Part shown: positions 55,804-64,000 of the stretch, one piece after another
How the letters are laid out: each line of letters opens with the position of its first letter
How positions within the stretch are numbered: position 1 is the first letter of the stretch
Source of the DNA: Malus domestica
Taxonomy: Eukaryota > Streptophyta > Magnoliopsida > Rosales > Rosaceae
DNA length: 64,000 nt
Direction: 5' to 3'
Assembly (NCBI RefSeq): GCF_042453785.1
Contig: NC_091677.1
Span: 28,769,501 to 28,833,500 of the forward strand
The notes under the pieces: model-generated
The model's database searches: none
Seen by the model: the letters and a program-made list of their open reading frames with translations, nothing else
What the model was told of the DNA's origin: nothing
Translations under genes and position numbers: made by a program

Positions 55804-56602
55804 TTTGTACAATTCTTTAGCACCGTTTGATCAACACAACTCATTACTCGTGCCGTGGTTAAACTGTACTGTCAATTTTGTTGTCAATCAAGCATTGTAT
55901 GTAGCAGGTATAGGCTGTCAGTACATATTCTTCAAATTCAAAGAGTAACGTTTCCTTTTTGTTATGTTACTTGAGCTAGGATTGTTTTGTTTTAACTTTT
56001 TTTGGCGAGGTAAACGCGTGCCTAAATACGTATCAATAGTGGTTTTATGTTGTATTTGAAGGATATAACAATGTTGTTTCAGGCTGAAGTTATGGCTCTT
56101 CGAGAGACTTTACATTGTGCTATACAGATTCCGTCGAAACTCACTACTATGGGAAACTTCTTCCGTAAATTATGAATTATACATTTGATCATATTTATCG
56201 AGAAGCAACTATGGAGACGGATAGATTTGCTTGTTTAGCAACAGTGGAAACGGTCCGGGCCAGGGTCCCGTGTCTCCAAATTTTTGGACCCGTCCTAACC
56301 TGCTAATTTTGTGGACCTGTCCTGAACAGCCTTGATTCGTCCCAACCTACGGTTTCAGGACCCATTTGCCCACCCCCTACTGTTTAGTAACTACAATATT
56401 CACTTATTTGTTATAATAATTTTCCAAAAGTTATCTTACCTAGGTTAATTTTGATTTGTCTAGTTTTAGAATCCAACAATGATCATTTTGTAGTGTTTTT
56501 TCAGTTTGAAAAATAAAATAAATTGCAAAATGCAATAGATGAGTTCACAAGTTTGATGTGTCTAATTTTATTTGCACGAACGTCAGAAAGATTATTGACC
56601 AT

Positions 56603-56818
56603 AAAGGAATTTGATCCCCTCCTGAGCAAATGGTGGGATAATCATGATCATACAATACGGATCGTTGGATTTTGATCTAACGGTTACAATTATTATAACT
56701 TTTAGAGAAATTCTCTGTTTGTAGCTATTGAATCAAAATCTAACCGTTCGTATTATGTGGTTATGAGGATCCCCACCATTTGCTCACGAGGAAATCCACT
56801 TCGGACCTTAAAAGTTTG
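56603..56818. mobile_element. Foldback MITE, about 215 bp
   Basis: The left side 'ggaatttgatcccctcctga', then 'gcaaatggtggga', pairs with the right side 'tccccaccatttgctcacga', then 'ggaaatcc'. Inner arms also match ('gttggattttgatctaacgg' against 'gaatcaaaatctaaccgttc'). Nearly the whole unit is inverted repeat. No coding sequence. Confidence 0.65.
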
Positions 56819-59413
56819 TGTCTGTCTGTGCAGAGAAGTTGATCGATGAAACATTACACGGTGGCTAAATACATAAAATGAACCGATTTACAGGTGTCAG
56901 CCATACCTACAACCTAATAAACTCTGTCACGAGCATTACTCATGAGCATAGCATGGGCCTTCTGTCCCTAAACCCAACAGTTTTTTAATTTACACAAAAA
57001 TAAAATAAAATAGAGATTGGGACGTTCAGGCACGAAAAAGACTTATATGAAATAAGTTTATTACGTAGCGTTAATTTTAGTTTAGTAATATAGTGTTATG
57101 CGTAAATTTAAATATTAGTTCATTAATATAGTGTTATGGGTAAAATTTACGTTATGAGACTAAAGGGCCACAATGACCACGTATTTGTTTCATGTTGCTC
57201 TTCGACAGTAGATACTGTTATTGGATTTTAAAACCCAGTAATAATAGTCAATTTGTTTCATGTAAGGGCTTATTTGTAAGTGTATTAAAAATAACGAAAA
57301 TCATTTGTAATGAAAATGTTTTTGAAACTAATCATTAATAAAAATTCAAGTAAATCTTGAAAAATCATTTCAAATACTTCGTGCAAGAAGCACATATCTG
57401 ATGCTTACGAAGTAGCCCTAAATTGCTCTCCCAAACCAGATATGGTCATTGGATTTTAGCATGGGCTGCTCCCCCACCCCATTTATTATTTTAAGTCGTA
57501 CCTGACAAATCATGACCAAATTCGCTAGGGACCATCGCATTTGCACTGCACCTAGCCAGTATCCAGCAACAAACAAACCCTACCCGTCCAGCACAGTAAT
57601 ATGTCTTTTCCATTTATTTTCTTTTTCTTTTTCTTTTTCTTTTTTCTTTTAGTACAGAGCAGAGAAAAGTTGCACGCATATTCCAAGTTCCAAAGTCCAA
57701 ACAGAAGGTCATGGGTGATTTCCCTACCACCCCAGCTGTTCTTCAGATAAGTAAACCTGCTAGGAAACAAGTATTACATCCTTCCATCCATCATTCCCTC
57801 ACTCACACTACTATTACTATTACTTTTATGAACAATGTTGCTAAGATTTCATGACGATTTAGTAATTGACTTCCTTGCTACTCACATTCATGGATAATGA
57901 TGCGGTATACGGTATTCTAAAGATAGTTTCTATAATAAAAAAATTGAACTCTTGTACTGAAGTTCGTTGTTTTTAATCTTATTTAACAAGTTTTTCATCA
58001 ATGTTGCTCTAGAAACTTACTAGCTCAATCTAACCAAGAGCAAGCTTGAATTTCAACAATCCTATATGACAGCAACAGTGAATCAAAGTCTTCGAGCGCG
58101 GATTCGATAAATTTGTCATTTTTATTTCATTATTAAACAAAACTTGATTTGATAAATAGATTAATTGAATTTAAATCTTTTATTTATTAGATTAGAATCA
58201 AAGTCTTCCAAGCAATAGTTGGCCGCTTCACAACTGGTAGTGGCAGCGGAGGAAGCTTCGTTGGTGAGTGTGGAGCCATGGTTAATGGGGTTAACAGAGA
58301 ATTAACGAAAATTTTGTTTTTTTGACTCTAATCTTAATAGACTTCGCTACAATCATTTAAGTCCTTTAGTCTCACCCAAAAAAAAAATTGTTAAATTTGT
58401 TTTACTTTCCATTTGTTAATTATTTTCTTATTTAGTGTGTAAATAGTGGTATAATTCAAAATTTGTCAAACAGTTGTAAAAGATGAATAATATTTAAGTG
58501 GAGTATTTGTAGAAGGGATCATATGTTCAAACGACTTTTGTTTTTAAAATGGTATAATACTATAATCGAACGATGAGCTTCAGTTGATGGATCCTTAAAT
58601 GTTTATTTAAATGACACTCTTGTAAGCCACTACACGTTTTATTAATCCAACCATCAATATTTTAGGTCTTCTTTTGATGATCATTTTCGACAAAAATCAC
58701 CCAAATAAAACGTAACATGATGGTACATTAAATGGTGGTCATCTTAGTGTTTCTGTAAAGCATATCAAATATTTTCCTCATCAATAATTGGATGTCTTAA
58801 TGAAAAAGAATTTGCCTTTTTTTTAATTTTTTAAGTATGATTTTGTTTTTCCTTTTAATGATGATCTATGCGTGGTGACAAAATATAAACGGTTTGAATT
58901 AAAAAAAAAGGTTACGTAGTGAGCTCCACAAGATGTCTCAAATTAGTTTATCTGAAGGTCCCAAATTAGGAGGAGATTGAGTTAATATTAACTTGTCACT
59001 TAGGAATGATATATGGAAGTCGTTGGTAATGGTACGAGTAGTACGTACTTTTGCATCAAAGGGACAGGGTCTATGCCTCGTGTTGTGCATGCGACCTCAA
59101 CCAAAAATAGTTGACGAATAAATCAAGGTGTCTGTGGTATTGGATTTGGAGTAATCCTGATCAGAATTGGATTCCCTTACTTGTACCATTTTCTCAGCGT
59201 ATACACTTCAACCTAATCTCCAGGAAAACGAACACTGCTGCATGCATGGCTTCCATGTAGCTAATCAAGATTTGCTTTGACACCTATTAGGCCGTCAATT
59301 TCTTACATCAACACGTTAATCCGACACGAAATGACACGAATGGTTTAATCTGTTAACGAATCGAATCATTAATTAAAAATTTGTTAAACCATCGGACAGT
59401 TATTGGATCCCCA

Positions 59414-59735
59414 ATAAGATATCGTTTACTAAATCTAAACATTAAGGATGACAATTTCTTGCATGACCCCACTAAGAACCCGATAGGATATCATTTACTA
59501 GATCTAAACATTAAACATGACAAATAAGATATTGTTTACTAGATCTAAACATTAAACATGACAATTTCTTGCATGACCCCGCTAAGAACCCGATAAGATA
59601 TCATTTACTAGATATAAACATTAAGCATGACAATTTTTTGCATGACCAGTTAACGATCTTAGCTGATAAGATATTGTTTACTAGATCTAAACATTAAGCA
59701 TGACAATTTTTTGCATGATCCGTTAACAAATTAGA
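59414..59735 (+). repeat. Minisatellite-like tandem repeat, about 69-bp unit
   Basis: Five units start with 'ataagatat' or 'ataggatat' at 59414, 59483, 59524, 59593 and 59666. They share 'tttactagatctaaacatta' and 'catgacaattt'. Unit lengths are 69, 41 (internally shortened), 69, 73 and about 70. Confidence 0.8.
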
Positions 59736-60411
59736 TCGTTATTGAGTCGTCAGTTAAAAATTCGTTAAGATAACAAGTTTGATACTACACGACACGAACT
59801 GTTAAGATAACAAGCATGACACAAATACGACCAGTTTGTTGGGCCTACGAACAATGCACAAAAAGTTCTCACGGAAAAGTAATTATCTTAAACACGAATG
59901 ATTTTCGAACCCTATTTTATCTTGGCTGATTAGGTTTGACACGCAATTGTGAATTGTAGGCAGAAAATTAAAGAAAACGGGAAGAAACCAAATGTTAATA
60001 AAAAATAAAAAAAAGACGAAATAAAAACTGCATTGATTGATAATTCCTCTCCAAAACAGTTAAACATCAACAACATCAACTCAGCTGATTCACTTGGCCT
60101 CCCACTTCAGAAAAGAAAAAACATCACCAAGAAAGACATTAACAACAACGAATACTTTGAAACAAATAAACAGAAAATAATGACAACAATTAACAATGTA
60201 CGCTCAATCCACGTATGCATACGGCGTACGTACGTACGTTTGCTGAAGCATGCAATATATTCAGTTGGCTTGAGAATGGGATGGATATAGATACGATCAT
60301 CATCCATCCATCATTTATTAATTTTGGATCTCCTCCGTCCGTCCTTTGACATCACACGATGATGATCATCTAGCTTCCAAATCATGGCAGTCAAACTGTA
60401 ACAAAAGTCCT

Positions 60412-61731
60412 TTACATCAAGAGGTCGTTAACCCAGCCAAGATCCGGATCCGAGTCACCGGCTGATGCAAACCCTCCTCCGTTAACAATCTCCTTTTTAT
60501 TAATGTGCGTATTGGTATCACGATCAAATCCCAATAAGCTTCCATTTGTTGGTGAGCAATTTTCATCCCCACCGAAAAAATTGATTCCACGTCCTCCACC
60601 TCCAAATGGTCGCCTTGTTGGGCTCGGAGTGGATGGCGAAAGAATAAACTGTTGTTGCGGCTGCAGATCGTCATCAGCAGAAGCATAATTCATGTTCATA
60701 TCGAATGAAACGTCGACCCACCTCTTCGGAGAAGCAGCAGCGCCAGCAGCTGCAGCTTCATTGAATTTCATGGCTTCCATGGAGCTCATGAGCTCAGCAA
60801 CCACTTCTTTGGAGGTCATCAACCCACCTGTGCTTGCATGCACCTGATCCAAACCCCCCAACCCTAGCCCACCACAGCGAGACATAACTGGTGAACTATT
60901 AAAACCGCTCACCGACGAGCAGTTACCTGCTGGCGACACAGGCGGCGACAAATGATGAGACATACCGGCCAACAGAGTCGAAGTTGGAGATGACGTCGCC
61001 GCTGCTGGATGACAGAACAAGCAGCAGTACTGTTTGTTGTTCGAACAGGACCGCGGAGACCCCACCGATAAATGGTTGTTCAGGTGGAACAACTTCTTAG
61101 AACTAGCCGTGGGAGAGAGCACCTGATCCGCCGGCAAAATCCTAAGCTGACGTGGCGTGTGGGCAAAGAAGCACACCTTCCTCTTGCAGTTCTTCCCGTC
61201 TTTGCAAGCCTCAGTTCTGTACCTCGCCGGATGCAGCCAGCACTCAAATACTCCGTGCGCAAACTCACAGCTGTCACCGCGGCTGCATGATCCGCGGCGA
61301 TAGTCCGCGCACACAGTGCCCGAGTAGTGGTGGCGACGCGGGTCCCGCCTGCGAGCCTTCTCTCCGGGATGGGCAAAAGGGCAGTCGGTCCAGTCGTGGC
61401 TACGGCTGCGGGTGCAGCGCCGGACCTTAAACTCAAACATGCGGAAGTGGTCGGAAGAGTAGGGATCGACCTCGTCGTCGTCAGAGTCATCGGAGCCGGT
61501 GTTGTAGGGGAGGAATTTGCGGAGGAGGGCCTCGTCGGCAGATGAGAAGCTCGGGGATCTGTAGTCAGCTGCGGCGTACACGTCAGAAGAGGGAAATTCT
61601 TGGGGGCTGCGGCGGGTGAGGAGCTTCCTCGGTGGGATGTCAATGTTGGTGTCTCTGAGGAGGGTTTTCTTGGATGATAGGAGCTGGTGGGAGGGGTGGA
61701 ACTTGTGCTGCTCGGCGCAAACACTACTCAT
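60412..61731 (-). CDS. Plant RR-TZF tandem CCCH zinc-finger protein
   Basis: Arginine-rich tandem zinc-finger proteins (AtTZF1–6 group) bind RNA, associate with P-bodies and stress granules, and affect hormone and stress responses (family knowledge). Single exon, 439 aa from the ATG at 61731; an in-frame ATG at 61755 would add eight residues, but 'MSSVCAEQ' looks like the family-style start. The RR region has C105-X5-H-X4-C117-X3-H (about 104–140). Finger 1 is C141-X7-C149-X5-C155-X3-H159, then exactly 16 residues containing '[14 protein letters not shown]', then finger 2, C176-X5-C182-X4-C187-X3-H191. The C-terminal half is Ser/Asn/Gly-rich and low in complexity, with an acidic end. No ankyrin repeats, so it belongs to the shorter subgroup. 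GC-rich relative to its surroundings, as usual for this intronless family. Confidence 0.93.
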   Translation of the reverse strand: MSSVCAEQHKFHPSHQLLSSKKTLLRDTNIDIPPRKLLTRRSPQEFPSSDVYAAADYRSPSFSSADEALLRKFLPYNTGSDDSDDDEVDPYSSDHFRMFEFKVRRCTRSRSHDWTDCPFAHPGEKARRRDPRRHHYSGTVCADYRRGSCSRGDSCEFAHGVFECWLHPARYRTEACKDGKNCKRKVCFFAHTPRQLRILPADQVLSPTASSKKLFHLNNHLSVGSPRSCSNNKQYCCLFCHPAAATSSPTSTLLAGMSHHLSPPVSPAGNCSSVSGFNSSPVMSRCGGLGLGGLDQVHASTGGLMTSKEVVAELMSSMEAMKFNEAAAAGAAASPKRWVDVSFDMNMNYASADDDLQPQQQFILSPSTPSPTRRPFGGGGRGINFFGGDENCSPTNGSLLGFDRDTNTHINKKEIVNGGGFASAGDSDPDLGWVNDLLM

Positions 61732-61842
61732 TTCTAATTGATCTGATGAATGCAAATAACAATAATAATATCAAAATATACTAGATAATTGCCTAGCCAG
61801 AGAGAGATGGTGGTGTTGATGAGAGGGGAACAAGGGGGTGGA

Positions 61843-61849
61843 TTATATA
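61843..61849 (-). promoter_or_regulatory. Candidate TATA box of the CCCH gene
   Basis: Minus-strand TATATAA about 112 bp 5' of the preferred ATG, preceded by a GA/CT-rich stretch. Good plant core-promoter spacing. Confidence 0.6.
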
Positions 61850-62394
61850 GGTGGTTGAGGGAGACAAGTTTAGTGAGAGAGAGAGAGAGTGGGGGATGAT
61901 CGATGACGAGACGGAGAAAGGGGTATGGGCAGAAAGATGCGTGGCTGCATAGCATTAGGGACGAACATGCAAAAGGGTTATGTGGCAGCTTCACAGTTCA
62001 CTTGGCACGCAATAGCATTGTGCTATGTGTTTGCTTATTGGAGCATCTCCGTTTTCTCACAGCAAGTTTTTGGATTTGGGTTCGGAAGCCAACACCTATA
62101 TTCCTATTTCATTACATGCACACAAAAACATGTTAAAATTGTATATTTAAATGGCAGTCATGCTACTTAGTATTACAGTTTAATAATTTCTTTTAATTTG
62201 TAAGTGATAGGTTTTAGGTTTCATTCTCATCAAAGACGAATTTGAATCATATTATTGTTACCTATTGTGAGGCTTAATCTACTCCCCACCTGATCATATC
62301 AGAAAAAAAAAGAAAAAAAAAAGGGCTCATGAATTTAAAAACACGAACAAGGGATGAGCATATGATCTACTTCCTCAACGTATAGTTGATTCAA

Positions 62395-62688
62395 GAGTAA
62401 TGTTATTCATACCATGTTTTTATACCACATTTCTATACCACCTTAGGTGGCATCTGATGTAGACATCCACATCATTTGAAAAATTTGCAAAACTTAAAGA
62501 AAGGAAGGAGTAAGACTCCTCGTATACCACCATCATCATTTAATTAACTAGTTTTTATTAATTATTAGTTTATTAAATAATAAACTAAATTTAAAAATCT
62601 GATTAATTCAAATGATGTGGCTGTTCACATCAAATACCATCGTGGTATGAAAATATGGTACAAAAACATAGTATGAATATCATTACTC
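62395..62688. mobile_element. Foldback MITE, 294 bp
   Basis: The left end 'gagtaatgttattcatacca' matches the inverted right end 'gagtaatgatattcatacta'. The arms continue through 'tgtttttatacca' and 'gatgtggctgttcacatc'-type sequence for about 80 bp. Target duplication not clear. No coding capacity. Confidence 0.7.
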
Positions 62689-62734
62689 ATTTTTTACAAA
62701 ATTTTAATGAGGAATCTATTTAGGGATAATATTG

Positions 62735-63099
62735 TAAATGACCCAGTGAAGTGTCGTCTCTCTTATGCATATGAATTGTATATATATTTAAGATGTAATC
62801 TTATTTTCTTTAATGAATGAAAGCATATTTTCCTAATATGGTATTACCCGCTTGTGTCTACCAACCCAATCTAAACACGCTTCCTTCCTTCTCTCGTTTT
62901 GAACCTTCATCCTTCTTGACTGGATCTTCGATCATTTGCCTCTCTTTGCAAACCCTAAATCTTGACAATGACAACCTCGGCTTCTCCTTCGTCTGACTAT
63001 GCATCTCAAATTCATTCTTCTCCACTCACGAATCCAAACCCTAATACCTCAACTACTACGATTTCATCACTAAGCAGAAGAAGAACAAAATTAGGATAA
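62735..63099 (+). mobile_element. Copia-like remnant: LTR end, primer-binding site and start of gag
   Basis: LTR-like sequence with 'gtatatatattt' and an 'aatgaatgaaagca' tail is followed by 'tggtatta' at 62839 (degraded initiator-Met primer site). A leader then leads to an ATG at 62968 opening a 43-codon Ser/Thr/Asn-rich frame typical of copia gag N-termini, which stops at 63097–63099. Everything downstream is lost. Confidence 0.5.
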
Positions 63100-63470
63100 G
63101 TCCGAATATTTTCCCAATATTTCCTATGTATTAGACTAACACACGAAGTAAAAAATTCGGATAAATCCTAGATTCAGTCCTAAAACTGCTTTAGTTACAA
63201 GCGGAAAAAATTACTAAAAATACTATTAGACTAATAAATAGTTGGAATATCGTACTAATAAAGAAAAATAAATGACAATTTGCTCTATTAATCAAACCAA
63301 TCTTGTGGATGAAATGCCCATCACCAGGCCCAATTAGGACAATGAATACAGCCCAAGCCCAAGTTAGTTCATTTAAAAAAGAAACCCGCAAAAAATAAAT
63401 TTAAATAAATAGTAGCAAAAGCAAAACAACGATAGACATTGCACTGCCATTTGCTAAAACGGAAAGGACG

Positions 63471-64000
63471 ATGTTCAAGTCGAGGCTGCAGGAGCTCTGC
63501 CAGCAGAGGAAATGGCGGTTGCCGGAGTACAACACCACCAAGGTTGGCCTCGACCACATCCCTTGCTTCTCCGCCACCGTTACAATCAATGGCTTCGACT
63601 TCCACACTGTGGATACCTTTAGATCCTCCAAAGAAGCCCAAAACGACGCCGCTAAACACGCCTTCGACCACCTCTCTGATCATCCGCAACCCAAACCCAG
63701 GAATCCCATTCCCGTCCCTTCCTCTTTCCCTCAACCTTGTCTTCCCTCTTCCTCCTCCACTTCCTTTTGCTCAGGTAATCGCTAGATCTGAAGACGATGC
63801 CGTTGATATTACTGCATATGGAAGGAAGTTTTTTTATTTACTGGTATTTCAGTTTTCCTTAATTTTCTAGGTTTTTTTATTTTTTATTTCTATACCCGCC
63901 GAAATTCAGAATTTTTGTGAATGTTGATTAACTATGTTAGTTACTGTTACATCCTGGCCAGGCCCATCACATCTCGGACTCGATTTCATCGTAACACGAT
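63471..64000 (+). CDS. Double-stranded RNA-binding protein, first exon (partial at window edge)
   Basis: Exon 1 (63471–63774) encodes 101 residues and ends in a canonical donor 'CAG|GTAATC' (phase 1); the rest of the window is intron 1. Residues 1–70 form one dsRNA-binding motif: helix 1 'FKSRLQELCQQRKWRLPEY', strands 'HIPCFSATVTINGFDF', and helix 2 'SSKEAQNDAAKHAFDHL' containing the AAK contact. A Pro/Ser-rich linker follows. Plant DRB proteins (DRB1–5) partner Dicer-like enzymes in small-RNA production. The 'FKSRLQELCQQRKW' start recalls DRB4-like proteins, but a second motif and the C-terminus lie outside the window, so the subtype is not settled. Confidence 0.8.

Larger units (their letters stand above)
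55804..60411. other. Intergenic spacer between the ALA2-type and CCCH genes
   Basis: It begins with the ALA2-type 3' UTR. It contains a foldback element at 56603–56818, a TTTTC-type pyrimidine repeat near 57608–57650, and a minisatellite-like block at 59414–59735 embedded in sequence rich in 'gacacgaa'/'gttaacg' phrases typical of plant transposon ends. It ends with the 3' UTR of the minus-strand CCCH gene. No additional gene recognised. Confidence 0.5.
61850..63470. other. Intergenic spacer with transposon remnants
   Basis: Divergent promoter region of the CCCH gene (−) and the dsRNA-binding gene (+). It contains the MITE at 62395–62688 and copia-like debris at 62735–63099. No further gene recognised. 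Confidence 0.5.

Noticed and set aside
59414..59735. CRISPR-like spaced repeats
   Set aside because: Direct repeats with almost no unique spacers, irregular unit length, plant nuclear context and no cas genes; a minisatellite fits.
61080..61724. A 214-codon minus-strand frame and several plus-strand frames over the CCCH gene
   Set aside because: They are shifted or opposite frames of the GC-rich zinc-finger exon, with no domain wording of their own.
60412..61755. Start of the CCCH protein at 61755
   Set aside because: The upstream ATG adds only eight unconserved-looking residues; the ATG at 61731 gives a family-like N-terminus, though the longer form cannot be excluded.

Overview
This is nuclear DNA from a flowering plant. 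It is AT-rich and gene-sparse, the genes carry many GT–AG introns, and introns and spacers are full of MITEs, SINE tails and LTR-retrotransposon debris. The protein sequences are eudicot-like. A woody rosid, perhaps Rosaceae (apple or pear type), is my best inference, but nothing in the window proves it.

Layout. 1–143: 3' end of an unidentified gene. 876–2471 (+): RNA polymerase subunit RPB6, five exons. 4738–7723 (+) and 10856–15958 (−): two tyrosine/nicotianamine-type aminotransferase paralogues placed tail to tail. Their last six coding exons have identical lengths, and one small MITE family occurs beside or inside both. 17979–19512 (+): a reticulon-like gene with a nonsense codon, a 1-bp deletion and no last exon. 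19513–34391: a compound Ty3/gypsy-type insertion sitting in that gene. Most of it is a giant imperfect palindrome, with arms of about 6.9 and 6.2 kb around a 268-bp gag loop, followed by a further inverted LTR. 34652–36322: two adjacent TTA-flanked elements sharing one TTA. The first holds a nested MITE; the second seems to carry a captured AAA-ATPase gene fragment. 37714–37990: a decayed nuclear copy of plastid 23S rDNA. 39134–55803 (+): an intact 24-coding-exon P4-ATPase gene (ALA2 type, 1,106 aa) with two GC–AG introns and two 5'-truncated SINEs. 60412–61731 (−): an intronless plant tandem CCCH zinc-finger gene. 63471 to the edge (+): the first exon of a double-stranded-RNA-binding protein gene.

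The genes do not form a pathway; this is an ordinary eukaryotic neighbourhood of unrelated housekeeping, metabolic and regulatory genes. The least ordinary structure is the palindromic retroelement. In each arm integrase and gag face opposite ways, and an antisense coiled-coil ORF lies between integrase and the LTR. I found no tRNA gene, CRISPR array or operon. All exon boundaries come from reading frame, splice-site consensus and family knowledge, without transcript data.
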